Shown: positions 1-8,607, counted from the first letter of the stretch. The stretch is 64,000 bases of DNA from Pseudomonadota bacterium (GCA_023433445.1 JAEZCS010000016.1:4723-68722), one strand, 5' to 3'. Numbers and translations: made by a program. The notes: generated by a model from the letters alone, not told the origin.

Positions 1-127
1 GTCCCGAAAATCACGGTCAAGCCAACGAAGGAATGATCTCGAAGCCATTCGAGGATCAGGCGCCGTCTGGGGCATTTGATGCTGAGGGGCATCGGCCGGT
101 TCTCGAACGCAGCAGGAAGGTGCGCTG

Positions 128-445
128 ATGCTTGTCCAGATCAACACCGATAATCGTGTCGAGGGCACGGAAACATCAACTGCCGCCATCGAAGAGCGGG
201 TGCGCGAACGCCTGTCGCGCTTCTCCGATCGGTTGACCCGGGTCGAGGTGCATATTCGAGATCTCGATGGCGATCGCAGGGGCGGTCAGGGCATCGAAGC
301 GAAACTGGAATCTCGTCCTGCTGGCGGGCAACCGATTGTCGTCAGTGACCAGGCAGCATCAATCGACAGCGCGGTGGCCGGCGTCGTGCGCAAAGCCGTC
401 GATATTCTGGATCGCTCATTCAGCAAGCAGGATGCCGTGCGATAA
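128..445 (+). CDS. Short HPF/RaiA-like ribosome-associated protein
   Basis: The 105-residue product has the beta-alpha-beta-beta-beta-alpha pattern of the ribosome hibernation factor (HPF/RaiA, S30AE) N-terminal domain and nothing beyond it. Members of this family bind the small ribosomal subunit and silence translation under stress. The start is supported by a purine-rich AGGAAGG a few bases upstream of the ATG. A separate, full-length two-domain HPF lies at 39721-40326, so this is a short paralogue. It is about 290 bases upstream of the Mrp antiporter operon and may be unrelated to it. The family call is from overall pattern only, since this domain has no catalytic signature. Confidence 0.65.
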   Translation: MLVQINTDNRVEGTETSTAAIEERVRERLSRFSDRLTRVEVHIRDLDGDRRGGQGIEAKLESRPAGGQPIVVSDQAASIDSAVAGVVRKAVDILDRSFSKQDAVR

Positions 446-737
446 GGCGGGTGCGGCGCGTCGATGAACATGCTTGTTGGCGATACGGCCGCGGCATCGA
501 ACTTTCGTTGCCCGGCCGGATCAGCCAACGACAATCATCTGCACCGCGATGACGCAAACAGACCCATTGCAAACGGATAGGAGCGTTCGACGGCCCAACG
601 GCTCCGGATCAAGTCTGACTTCATACAAGATGAACGACCGGCTTCGGCAGCAAGCGAGGCATCGCGAATGTCGCCTTTGTCGGCTTTCAGTCTTTTCGGC
701 TGGCAAGACACGGTGGGGCCGTTAAACACTTATTGGC

Positions 738-1250
738 ATGGCTAGTGAATGCGCACTGGAGAGCTTGCAGATCGGCCAAGTCTTACGACGTGGTGTTCCC
801 CTCGCCGCGATCTGGCTTGTGCTCGCGGGCGCGAGCGGTGAGGCGCTGGTGGTCGGTGCGGCGCTGATACCGCTGGCGACATGGCTCAGCCTGCGGTTGT
901 TACCGGTCAGCGCGCCGCTGCGGTTTGGTCCTCTGATTGCCTTGTTTCCACGCTTTGTCTGGCGTTCACTGATCGGCGCGATCGATGTGGCCTGGCGAGC
1001 GTTCCATCCGAAACTCCCGATCAGACCGGGCAGTACGCGTATTGCCATCGATCTCCCCGATGGCGGTCGGGTGGCGCTCGGCGGCGAATTGTCGCTGATG
1101 CCAGGAACACTCGCTGCGGGCTGCGACGGTGATCGCTTGCTGCTCCATGTGATCGATCGAAACCAGGATGTCGAAGCCGCAGTGCGAGCCGAGGAGCGCC
1201 GGATGCGGGGCACGGTGGAGCAAGCGAGAGCCGGCAAGCGCGGGGCATGA
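738..1250 (+). CDS. mrpE: Mrp-type Na+/H+ antiporter subunit E
   Basis: This is the first gene of an eight-gene operon for a multi-subunit cation/proton antiporter in the inner membrane. The 170-residue product has hydrophobic segments at about residues 20-58 and 68-90, then a soluble C-terminal half ending in a charged helix, which is the MrpE/MnhE layout. It has no catalytic motif; the subunit is a structural part of the complex. The ATG at 738 has no clear ribosome binding site. The stop overlaps the mrpF start in an ATGA, implying translational coupling. The family call is supported by the adjacent, clearly recognisable mrpF and mrpG. Confidence 0.8.
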   Translation: MASECALESLQIGQVLRRGVPLAAIWLVLAGASGEALVVGAALIPLATWLSLRLLPVSAPLRFGPLIALFPRFVWRSLIGAIDVAWRAFHPKLPIRPGSTRIAIDLPDGGRVALGGELSLMPGTLAAGCDGDRLLLHVIDRNQDVEAAVRAEERRMRGTVEQARAGKRGA

Positions 1251-1579
1251 GTGCCTGGCTCCTCTCACTGGGCGCGTTGCTGCTGCTGAGCCTTGCGGGT
1301 GCGATGTGGCGGATCTGGCGCGGGCCGAAGCCAGCCGACCGGATGATGGCCGCGCAACTGATCGGCACCGGCGGCGTGGGCACGGTGTTGCTGCTCGCGG
1401 CAGCAGCCAGCTGGGCGATGGTCGACGTCGCGCTGGTGCTCGCGCTGCTTGCCGCCTTCGCGGCGATCGCCTTTGTCAAGGCGCAGAGCAGTGACGGCAG
1501 CGGCGATCCCGAGGAAGAGCAGGTTGGCCCGTCCGAGGACGTGCGACGATCCGTCGAGCGAGCGGCCGATGCTGGCTGA
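1247..1579 (+). CDS. mrpF: Mrp-type Na+/H+ antiporter subunit F
   Basis: This is a small membrane subunit of the Mrp complex. The 110-residue product has three predicted membrane segments (about residues 1-20, 38-58 and 60-78). The first two are joined by the family signature RIWRGPKPADRMMAAQ, which matches the conserved 'R-x-x-x-GP-x-x-x-D-R' loop of MrpF/MnhF. The tail after residue 85 is polar and variable. The start overlaps the mrpE stop, and the 3' end overlaps mrpG by 11 bases. Confidence 0.85.
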   Translation: MSAWLLSLGALLLLSLAGAMWRIWRGPKPADRMMAAQLIGTGGVGTVLLLAAAASWAMVDVALVLALLAAFAAIAFVKAQSSDGSGDPEEEQVGPSEDVRRSVERAADAG

Positions 1580-1913
1580 CATTGTGACGGTCACGCTCAC
1601 GGGCGCAGGATTGCTGTTTTTCTTAGCCGGAACTGTGGGGATCATCCGCTTTCCCGACACGATGAGCCGGCTTCATGCACTGACCAAGGCCGACAATGTC
1701 GGGCTTGGGCTACTGATCCTCGGATTGGCGTTCCAGGCGCCTGACTGGATGTCACTGGGCAAGCTGGCGTTGATCTGGGGCCTCGCGCTGGTGGCCGCAG
1801 GCACCGCCGCCCAACTCGTCGCGCGCTCCGCCTGGCGCAGCAGCGCACCACCCCGAGGTCAACCGCCTGATGCGCACGGCATGGCGGACTCCATCTCCCG
1901 GGGCGATCCATGA
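1569..1913 (+). CDS. mrpG: Mrp-type Na+/H+ antiporter subunit G
   Basis: The 114-residue product starts with a membrane segment, followed by the MrpG/MnhG signature FPDTMSRLHALTKADNVGLG (residues about 28-47) and two further hydrophobic segments. In the family this subunit sits with E and F in the small-subunit part of the antiporter. I chose the ATG at 1569, inside the last codons of mrpF, because it puts the conserved N-terminal helix at the protein start; an open frame extends upstream but has no MrpG features. The stop overlaps the next start in an ATGA. Confidence 0.85.
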   Translation: MLADIVTVTLTGAGLLFFLAGTVGIIRFPDTMSRLHALTKADNVGLGLLILGLAFQAPDWMSLGKLALIWGLALVAAGTAAQLVARSAWRSSAPPRGQPPDAHGMADSISRGDP

Positions 1914-2872
1914 CCGACATCGCCGGTACCGGCTTCGATCTGATTCTGGCCGCGCTGATCCTGGGAGCCGGATTGTTCGCGATTGCCGCGCGTGACTTGT
2001 TCGGGACAGTCATGTTCTTCATCGTCTATGGCGTGTTCGTCGCGATTGCGTGGTTGCGGCTGGACGCGATCGATGTCGCGCTGACCGAGGCCGCGCTCGG
2101 CGCCGGGCTGACTGGCATTCTGCTGATAGGAGCTGTCGCACGGCTGGCGCGGGTAACTGCGCCAGCTCGGGAAGATGGGGCGCCGGCAGCGTCTCGCAGG
2201 CCGCCCTGGATCGTACGCCTCGCAACCTTGTCGGTGGCAGCGACAATCAGTGCAGCGGTAGGGTGGGCCTTCCTGTCGCTGCCGCTTTCGGCAGGATTGA
2301 GTGGCGCGGTGTCCGAAAATCTGTCGGAATCGGGCGTCAAGAACCCCGTCACTGCAGTTCTGATCAATTTCAGGGGCTGGGACACCATGATCGAGAGTGT
2401 GGTGCTATTGGCGGCGCTGGTGGGCCTATGGTCACTGACTCGCGATGCCGAATGGGGGCGCCGTGTGGGGCTGCGTCAACATGCCCGCGCGGGCGGGGTG
2501 ATGACCACCTTCGGGCGGTTATTGCCACCCTTCGGCCTGCTGCTGGGCGTATATCTGGTCTGGGCCGGCTCATCCCAACCGGGCGGTGCCTTTCAGGGCG
2601 GCACCGTGCTGGCCGCGGTCTGGTTGCTGGTGATGATGGCCGGGCTGACACCTGCGCCCCGCATGACTTCAGGAAGAATGCGGGCAATTCTCGTCGCCGG
2701 TCCGCTGGTGTTCGTCGTGGTCGGTATTGCCGGCGCACTGGCCGGCACGTTCCTTGGCCTGCCAACCGCCTTTGCCAAACCGTTGATCCTCATGATCGAG
2801 GCAGCCTTGACGCTGTCGATTGCGGCCACTCTGGCATTGCTCGTGCTCGGCACACCGGAGCCCGCGAGATGA
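1910..2872 (+). CDS. mrpB: Fused DUF4040 (MrpA C-terminal) and MrpB subunit
   Basis: This 320-residue protein is a fusion. Residues about 8-75 match the DUF4040 segment (conserved 'ALTEAALGAGLTGILLIGA') that forms the C-terminal part of the long MrpA subunit in Bacillus-type complexes. Residues about 185-318 match MrpB/MnhB, with the typical 'QPGGAFQGGTVLAA' motif. The middle has extra membrane segments and a periplasmic-type loop. MrpB and the DUF4040 region help form the interface between small and antiporter subunits in known Mrp structures. The gene is coupled to mrpG and mrpC by 4-base overlaps. There is no long MrpA gene: its NuoL-like part is apparently supplied by the last two genes of the operon. 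Confidence 0.8.
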   Translation: MTDIAGTGFDLILAALILGAGLFAIAARDLFGTVMFFIVYGVFVAIAWLRLDAIDVALTEAALGAGLTGILLIGAVARLARVTAPAREDGAPAASRRPPWIVRLATLSVAATISAAVGWAFLSLPLSAGLSGAVSENLSESGVKNPVTAVLINFRGWDTMIESVVLLAALVGLWSLTRDAEWGRRVGLRQHARAGGVMTTFGRLLPPFGLLLGVYLVWAGSSQPGGAFQGGTVLAAVWLLVMMAGLTPAPRMTSGRMRAILVAGPLVFVVVGIAGALAGTFLGLPTAFAKPLILMIEAALTLSIAATLALLVLGTPEPAR

Positions 2873-3186
2873 TCGCGTCGGCGACGATATTTGGACTGTG
2901 CGGTGCGGCACTGATCGGTCTGGGGCTATATGGCTTTGTTACCCATGTGCACCTGCTCCGCCGCCTGCTGGCATTCAATGTCATCGGGTCGGGCATCTTC
3001 CTCGTGTTCGGGGCGGCGGGCGCACGTCTGACATCGGGGGGCGCCGACCCAGTGCCGCAGGCGCTCATCATCACCGGCATCGTGGTCGCGTTGGCGGCGA
3101 CCGCGCTCGCCGTCGGGCTGGTGCTAGCGTACGCGCGGATCAGTGGTCGCACCTGCCTCCCCCGAGGATGTTGCAGCGGCGAATGA
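2869..3186 (+). CDS. mrpC: Mrp-type antiporter subunit C, possible frameshifted tail
   Basis: The 105-residue product is an MrpC/NuoK-like subunit with three membrane segments and the conserved stretch 'LLRRLLAFNVIGSGIFLV'. NuoK-like subunits contribute to the proton path at the membrane-domain interface. The C-terminus read here (ending GRTCLPRGCCSGE, stop at 3184-3186) looks unnatural. Shifting to the next frame between about 3128 and 3170 gives a hydrophilic tail beginning APASPEDVAAANDG. That frame stops at 3233-3235 and overlaps the next start in the same ATGA manner as most other junctions of this operon. A one-base sequencing error or a real +1 shift is likely. The true end may be 3235, giving about 121 residues. 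Confidence 0.75.
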   Translation: MIASATIFGLCGAALIGLGLYGFVTHVHLLRRLLAFNVIGSGIFLVFGAAGARLTSGGADPVPQALIITGIVVALAATALAVGLVLAYARISGRTCLPRGCCSGE

Positions 3187-3231
3187 TGGCGAAAGCTCCT
3201 CGCCCCCGCAGTCGTCAGAAAGCCAGGCGGG

Positions 3232-4740
3232 ATGATTGCGCCCCTCGCCCTTGTGGCTCTGGTGACGGTGCCGCTCCTCGCCGCCCTGCTTACGGTCGTG
3301 GTGTCGCGGCGCGGTGCGTTGATCGCGCTGCTCGCCGTTGCCGGGGTCCTAGCCGCGCTGGCGGTGCTTTTGCCCACCGTTTTTCAGCGGGGCGTACTCG
3401 CGCTCAGTATCGGTGGCTGGGACGCGCCATTGGGCATCACATTACGTGCCGATGGGCTGGCGCTGGCCTTCCTGACTATGGCGGCGCTGGTGATGGCGGC
3501 CGTGCTGATCAGTGCTCGCCCGGCGTTTGCCGTCCGCGGCGGTGACGCCGAGATGCGCAGTCAATGGGCCTTCTGGCCATTCGCTTTGCTGTTATGGAGC
3601 GCGCTCAATATTGTGTTCCTCTCGCGCGATCTGTTCAATCTTTACGTCGCGCTCGAACTACTGACCATCGCGGCCGTGGCGCTGGTAGCGATCGACGGTA
3701 AAGCTGGCTCGCTCGCGGCGGCCTTGCGCTATATGATTCTCGCGCTGTTGGGATCGCTGGCGTATCTGCTCGGCGCCGCGCTGGTCTATGCCGCGCACGG
3801 CACGCTCGACCTTACCCTGCTGGCTGCGCAGAGGATCGGCGCCGACTCCCTGCGTGGCGTCGCGGTCGCGGACCTGGTGGCGGCAGGGCTGATCACCGCT
3901 GGACTGGTGGTCAAAACCGCGCTGTTCCCGTTCCACGCTTGGCTACCGCCCGCCCATTCAGGCGCACCGGCACCGGCTTCGGCCATGCTTTCGGCGCTGG
4001 TACCCAAGGCGTCGTTCGTGATCCTGATCAGGCTGTGGTTTGAGGCGCTGCCGGGACTGGGTTCGCTCACTCTGCTCACGATGATCGGTGCGCTGGGCGG
4101 TGCGGCGGTGATCTACGGCGCGATACAGGCCTTGCGCCAGACACGTCTCAAGCTGGTCATTGCCTATTCTACGGTGGCGCAGATCGGCTATCTTTTCCTC
4201 ATCTTCCCACTGGCGGGCGGTGATTCTTATGTCCAGCCGTGGGCAGCCGGTGCGTGGACTGGCGCCTTATTTCAAGCGCTCAGCCACGGGCTGGCGAAAG
4301 CGGCGATGTTTCTGTGCGCCGGAGTGTGGATCGTGGCGGCCGGGCATGATCGACTGAGCGGCATGCGCGGGCTGGCCAATGCTACGCCAATGACTGCCTT
4401 CGCCTTCGCGCTGGCGGCGGTGACGCTGATCGGTCTGCCGCCGTCGGGGGGATTCACTGCAAAATATCTCATGCTGACTTCGGCCTTTGCCTCCGGTCAG
4501 GTGGCCTGGGGGATGTTTTTGATTGTCGGTGGGCTGCTCTCTGCGGCCTATCTCTACCGACCCGTCGCCATGGCCTTTGCACGCGACGATACGGCGATCT
4601 TCGCGCCGGTGCCCCGCACCCTGGAAGTGGCACCCCTGCTGCTCGCACTCGCCGCGATCGGCCTCGGACTTGCGTCGCAGGCACCCTTCAGCCTGCTCCA
4701 ACTCGGACGGCCCGCAAGCGCGGCGGAAGGACTGGAATGA
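3232..4740 (+). CDS. mrpD: Mrp antiporter subunit D (NuoM/NuoN-like)
   Basis: The 502-residue polytopic protein belongs to the antiporter-like family shared with complex I subunits NuoL/M/N, which carry ion translocation. The key charged residues are present: a glutamate in 'LYVALELL' (about residue 141, TM5) and a lysine in 'KTALFPFHAWLPP' (about residue 228, TM7), followed by the 'HSGAPAPASAMLSAL' stretch and a second lysine in 'VPKASF'. About 14 membrane segments are expected. The ATG at 3232 follows mrpC by 45 bases as read, or overlaps it if the mrpC tail is frame-corrected. The stop overlaps the next gene in an ATGA. Confidence 0.85.
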   Translation: MIAPLALVALVTVPLLAALLTVVVSRRGALIALLAVAGVLAALAVLLPTVFQRGVLALSIGGWDAPLGITLRADGLALAFLTMAALVMAAVLISARPAFAVRGGDAEMRSQWAFWPFALLLWSALNIVFLSRDLFNLYVALELLTIAAVALVAIDGKAGSLAAALRYMILALLGSLAYLLGAALVYAAHGTLDLTLLAAQRIGADSLRGVAVADLVAAGLITAGLVVKTALFPFHAWLPPAHSGAPAPASAMLSALVPKASFVILIRLWFEALPGLGSLTLLTMIGALGGAAVIYGAIQALRQTRLKLVIAYSTVAQIGYLFLIFPLAGGDSYVQPWAAGAWTGALFQALSHGLAKAAMFLCAGVWIVAAGHDRLSGMRGLANATPMTAFAFALAAVTLIGLPPSGGFTAKYLMLTSAFASGQVAWGMFLIVGGLLSAAYLYRPVAMAFARDDTAIFAPVPRTLEVAPLLLALAAIGLGLASQAPFSLLQLGRPASAAEGLE

Positions 4741-6212
4741 GCGCCGCCCTGCCAGCCCTGATCCTGCTGACCTCGCTGATCCCGGCAATGATCACATTTT
4801 TCCTGCCGCAGGGCAGCCATCGGCTCCGCAACCTGCTCAACCTCGGCGGCGCGGTGCTCAAGCTCGGGCTGATCATGTTCATGATCACCGAGGTGGCGCA
4901 AGGGACGATCTACGAGACGCGGCTGCAATTCGCGCCCGGCCTCTACCTGCTCCTGAGGGTGGATGCGCTGTCGCTGCTGTTTGTGTCGCTGTCGGCATTT
5001 CTCTGGCTGCTGACCACGATCTACGCAATTGCCTATCTGGGTAACAAACCCCATCTGTCTCGCTTTTTCGGCTTCTTCAGCCTCTGTGTGGCGGCAACGA
5101 CAGGGATCGCGCTGTCGGGAACGCTGATCTCGTTCTTCATCTTTTTCGAGCTTCTGACGCTTTCGACCTGGCCGCTGGTCGTTCACAAGCAGGATGCAAA
5201 GTCGATCGCGGCGGGGCGCAGCTATCTCCTTTATGCTATGCCGGCCAGCGCGATGCTGCTGATCGCGATTGTCTGGCTGGAAAGCGCTGTTGGCCCGGTT
5301 GAATTCGCGGTCCCCGCCGACCTGCGGCAACTCGACGACACCAGCCTCCGGGTCATCTTCGCGCTGTTCATCGCCGGGCTTGGCGTCAAGGCGGCACTGG
5401 TGCCCCTGCACGGCTGGTTGCCCGCGGCGATGGCGGCCCCTGCGCCGGTCAGCGCGCTGCTTCACGCTGTAGCGGTCGTCAAGGCGGGAGCCTTCGGGGT
5501 GATGCGGATCGTGCTTGACGTGTTCGGGCTGAACCTGACGGTCGCGCTCGGGCTCGCCCTTCCACTGGCACTGCTTGCATCGGTCACAATCATTTGGGGA
5601 TCGATGCGCGCGCTGAACCAGATCGAGATCAAGAAACGGCTGGCCTTCTCGACCGTCAGCCAGGTGTCCTACATTGTGCTCGGGATTGCGCTGGCGAGTC
5701 CGTTCGCGGTGATCGGCGGGCTGGCGCATCTTGTCCATCAGGGGCTGATGAAGATCACTCTGTTCTTCTGCGCGGGTATCTTCGACGAGCGGGCGGGCAT
5801 CAAGCGAGTGGACCAGCTTGACGGCATCGGCTCGCTGATGCCGTGGACCTCGGTATGCTTTTCGCTCGGCGCCATCGGGATGATCGGGCTGCCGCCGACG
5901 GCTGGTTTCGTCTCCAAGATTTACCTGGGTATCGGTGCGGTTGAGGCGGAATCATTCTGGGTGCTGGCGGTGCTTGCTGTGTCCACACTGCTGAACGCTG
6001 CCTATTTCCTGCCGCTGGTCTACCGCATCTGGTTTCTGGAACCCGGCACCGCGATTACCGGAGCCTGCGCGCCGGTCGAACGCCCGCTCGGCCTGATTGT
6101 CCCGGCGGTCGTCACAGCCTTCATGTCGGTCGCGGTTGGTCTGCTTGCAGCGTCTCCGTTCAGCCCGTTGAGTTGGGCCACGCTGATTGCGCAAAGGGAT
6201 TATCTGCCATGA
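4737..6212 (+). CDS. Second antiporter-like subunit (MrpD/MrpA N-terminal-like)
   Basis: The 491-residue polytopic membrane protein is of the NuoL/M/N-MrpA/D family. It carries the TM5 glutamate ('FFELLTLSTW', about residue 138), the TM7 lysine ('VKAALVPLHGWLP', about residue 218), and 'VVKAGAFGVMRI' (lysine about residue 249), a hallmark of NuoL/MrpA-type sequences. 'HQGLMKITLFFCAGI' is also typical. It lacks the long MrpA C-terminal extension; the DUF4040 part is fused to mrpB instead. It is probably the second ion-translocating module. Whether it is best called an MrpA core or a second MrpD needs a phylogeny. It is coupled to both neighbours by ATGA overlaps. Confidence 0.75.
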   Translation: MSAALPALILLTSLIPAMITFFLPQGSHRLRNLLNLGGAVLKLGLIMFMITEVAQGTIYETRLQFAPGLYLLLRVDALSLLFVSLSAFLWLLTTIYAIAYLGNKPHLSRFFGFFSLCVAATTGIALSGTLISFFIFFELLTLSTWPLVVHKQDAKSIAAGRSYLLYAMPASAMLLIAIVWLESAVGPVEFAVPADLRQLDDTSLRVIFALFIAGLGVKAALVPLHGWLPAAMAAPAPVSALLHAVAVVKAGAFGVMRIVLDVFGLNLTVALGLALPLALLASVTIIWGSMRALNQIEIKKRLAFSTVSQVSYIVLGIALASPFAVIGGLAHLVHQGLMKITLFFCAGIFDERAGIKRVDQLDGIGSLMPWTSVCFSLGAIGMIGLPPTAGFVSKIYLGIGAVEAESFWVLAVLAVSTLLNAAYFLPLVYRIWFLEPGTAITGACAPVERPLGLIVPAVVTAFMSVAVGLLAASPFSPLSWATLIAQRDYLP

Positions 6213-7924
6213 TCTGGCTGACCGGCCCGTTGCTGCCGTTGGCGACGCTGATCTGGCCGCTGCTGCTGGGGGCGGTCGCGTCCCTGCCCGCGATCCGCCG
6301 CCGCGCGTTGCGATTGCTCCCGCTGGCCCCCCTGCCCGCGCTGTGGCTGGCAGTGGCCGGAGTGCATGGCCTGACGCAGGCGCCGGAATTGCTGTTTGGC
6401 GTGACGCTGGCCGCAGGGCCGCCCGCCAAGCTGCTGCTCGGACTGACCGCCGGCCTGTGGTTCGCGGCCGCCATTCACGCGCAGGGCTCCATGGCCGGAA
6501 CGCGGCAGCCTGCGGTGTTCAGCGGTTTCTGGTGCCTGACACTGACCGGCAATCTGGGGGTCTTCCTCGCGCAGGACGTGGTGACCTTCTATGTTGCGTT
6601 CGCGGCCGTGTCGCTGTCAGCCTATTTTCTTGTCGTCCACGAAAGCACGCCTGCCGCGCTTCGTGCCGGGCGGGTCTATGTGGCGTTGGCGATTGTCGGC
6701 GAGGTCTGTCTACTCATCGCATTCGTGATTGGGGCGGCGGCTGCGAACGGGTTGCTGATCACTGAAATCCGGGCGGCGCTGCCCACCGCGCCGCTGGGCC
6801 CGGTGGCAATTGGGCTTTTGATCGCGGGTTTTGGGATCAAGGCGGGATTGATGCCGCTGCATATTTGGTTGCCGCTGGCACATCCCGCCGCGCCGACGCC
6901 GGCCTCGGCAGTGCTGTCAGGCGCGATGGTGAAGGCCGGGATCATCGGATTGATGCTATTCGTGCCGCTCGCCGGCATGGCGGGATCGTTGCTGATCGTA
7001 TTCGGCATGGCGACCGCCTTCGCCGGAGCCTTGGTAGGGCTGCGGGTGCGCGCGCCCAAGGCTATACTCGCCTATTCGACGATCAGCCAGATGGGGCTGG
7101 TGATCGCGCTTGTCGGTGCCGCGACTCAGGCGGACGGCGCTGATATGGGGCCGGCCGCTTTTTATGCCTTCCACCACGGTCTTGCCAAAGGGGCGCTGTT
7201 CCTGAGCGTCGCGCTTATTGCGGCCTCTGGTGGGGGATGGCGGCGCGCGGGGCTAGTGGTGGTGGCGCTTGTCGCGCTTTCCGTGGCGGGCGCGCCGTTC
7301 ACTGGAGGTGGGCTGGCCAAAATGATGGCCAAGGGCGATCTTCCGCCATGGGCCGAATTCGCGCTGACCCTGTCAGCGGCAACGACGACGCTGGTTCTTG
7401 GCTGGTTTCTCTATCGTCTTGCGACCAGCGTTCACGGTACTGGACACGACAATAATGCACGCGGCGGAAGGCCCAACATGCTCGTGGCGTTGTCGCCGAT
7501 GTCGCTGGCACTGGCGGCGTTGATCCTCCCCTGGTGGTTATGGAGGGGCTGGAGCTCCCTCCCGAACGACTACCCGCTACGTGTCTCGGCCATCTGGTCC
7601 GCGCTTTGGCCCGTTGCGATCGGCGTGGCTTTGATTGGGACCATGACGGCGACCCGCTGGCCCCTTGGTACGCAGGCCGAAGCCGACCCCTTGGCAGCTG
7701 CGCGCTGGATAGCGCGGAAACTCGCGCCACTTCGCTCGGTCCCAGCCTATCTGGCCGGAGTCCGCTTTTGGGCGGCTGAGCAAATTCTGGCTTTCCACCA
7801 CGCTGGAGTCAGCCGGATGGGCGGCGGCGCCGAGGCCCTTGAGCGCAGCCTGTTGCGCTGGCAGTTGAGTGGACTGGCCGCGCTGGCATTTGTTCTCGTT
7901 ATAGCGGCCATTTCCGCTCTGTGA
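6209..7924 (+). CDS. Third antiporter-like subunit (complex I subunit 5/HyfB-like)
   Basis: This is the last gene of the Mrp operon. The 571-residue polytopic protein belongs to the NuoL/HyfB-like antiporter family. It keeps the TM7 lysine ('KAGLMPLHIWLP', about residue 211) and the later 'MVKAGIIG' lysine (about residue 242). At the position where the family normally has the TM5 glutamate the sequence reads 'YVAFAAVSLSAYF', with alanine at about residue 132. The C-terminal 130 residues are an extra domain with amphipathic helices and a final membrane anchor. The ATG at 6209 overlaps the previous stop; an upstream in-frame ATG lies inside the previous gene and is unlikely. The missing glutamate suggests a modified or structural role (inference). 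Confidence 0.75.
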   Translation: MIWLTGPLLPLATLIWPLLLGAVASLPAIRRRALRLLPLAPLPALWLAVAGVHGLTQAPELLFGVTLAAGPPAKLLLGLTAGLWFAAAIHAQGSMAGTRQPAVFSGFWCLTLTGNLGVFLAQDVVTFYVAFAAVSLSAYFLVVHESTPAALRAGRVYVALAIVGEVCLLIAFVIGAAAANGLLITEIRAALPTAPLGPVAIGLLIAGFGIKAGLMPLHIWLPLAHPAAPTPASAVLSGAMVKAGIIGLMLFVPLAGMAGSLLIVFGMATAFAGALVGLRVRAPKAILAYSTISQMGLVIALVGAATQADGADMGPAAFYAFHHGLAKGALFLSVALIAASGGGWRRAGLVVVALVALSVAGAPFTGGGLAKMMAKGDLPPWAEFALTLSAATTTLVLGWFLYRLATSVHGTGHDNNARGGRPNMLVALSPMSLALAALILPWWLWRGWSSLPNDYPLRVSAIWSALWPVAIGVALIGTMTATRWPLGTQAEADPLAAARWIARKLAPLRSVPAYLAGVRFWAAEQILAFHHAGVSRMGGGAEALERSLLRWQLSGLAALAFVLVIAAISAL

Positions 7925-8022
7925 TGGATAAGCCTGTCCGCCGGGAGACGACGACTCTGTGGAATCCAAGGAACTAAATTGAGGATGTCCCGTTAGCACC
8001 GCCTATCCAGCGGAGAAGCGAA

Positions 8023-8454
8023 ATGGAGCTGCACCGTGGGCGACTCATTGATCACATCCAACTGGTCGTTTCTGACTTGGAGGCGAGCCGCCGCTTTTAC
8101 GAAGCAGTATTCAAAGTGCTGGGGGTCCCACTTGAGAGCAATTCGCCCGACCACTTCTGGGGCGATGAATTGTTTGTCTCCAAGCCTGATGGGCCCGAGG
8201 CAGCCGGTATTCTGACGGGCCGCCACCACATAGCTTTCCAAGCTACCGACCGCGAGATGGTGGATAATTTCTATAGAGCGGGCTTGCAGGCGGGCGGCAA
8301 AGACAATGGCGCGCCCAGGGAGCGGGCGAGATACCATCCCGGCTATTATGCGGCGTTTCTGCTCGACCCCGACGGCAACAATATCGAGGCTGTGTATCAT
8401 GGCGAGGCCAAGCGCAGTGCGACGTCGGTCAAGCTGAGTTTCGACATGCCCTAA
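8023..8454 (+). CDS. VOC superfamily (glyoxalase/dioxygenase-like) protein
   Basis: The 143-residue protein has the paired beta-alpha-beta-beta-beta modules of the vicinal oxygen chelate fold. The likely metal ligands are His11 ('LIDHIQLVV'), a histidine near residue 69 ('GRHHIAFQA') and a glutamate near residue 127 ('PDGNNIEAVYHG'). That set fits glyoxalase I-like and extradiol dioxygenase-like enzymes. The substrate cannot be told from sequence. A GGAG lies upstream of the ATG. It is a single gene following the Mrp operon by 98 bases. Confidence 0.8.
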   Translation: MELHRGRLIDHIQLVVSDLEASRRFYEAVFKVLGVPLESNSPDHFWGDELFVSKPDGPEAAGILTGRHHIAFQATDREMVDNFYRAGLQAGGKDNGAPRERARYHPGYYAAFLLDPDGNNIEAVYHGEAKRSATSVKLSFDMP

Positions 8455-8607
8455 TCTGCGCGCTTACCCGGCCCCAGTTCCGCTGCACCCGGACGCGACC
8501 GGGCTCCAGTGGCCCAGCCTACGCTATCCAGAATTAATTCGTGCGGGAGGAGCCTGCGAAGCGCATCAGGGTTTGTACGGCGAAGCACCTGTCCGCAAAG
8601 GCCCCAC

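Noticed and set aside
464..580. Short 38-codon open frame with ATG between the HPF-like gene and mrpE
   Set aside because: No ribosome binding site or family resemblance. The 446-737 gap shows nothing else, so it is left as non-coding.
2050..3186. Long open frame overlapping the DUF4040-MrpB gene and running on into mrpC
   Set aside because: Its first part is a second frame of the fused MrpB gene and is Arg/Gly-rich without membrane segments. Only its last part, from 2869, is real, as mrpC.
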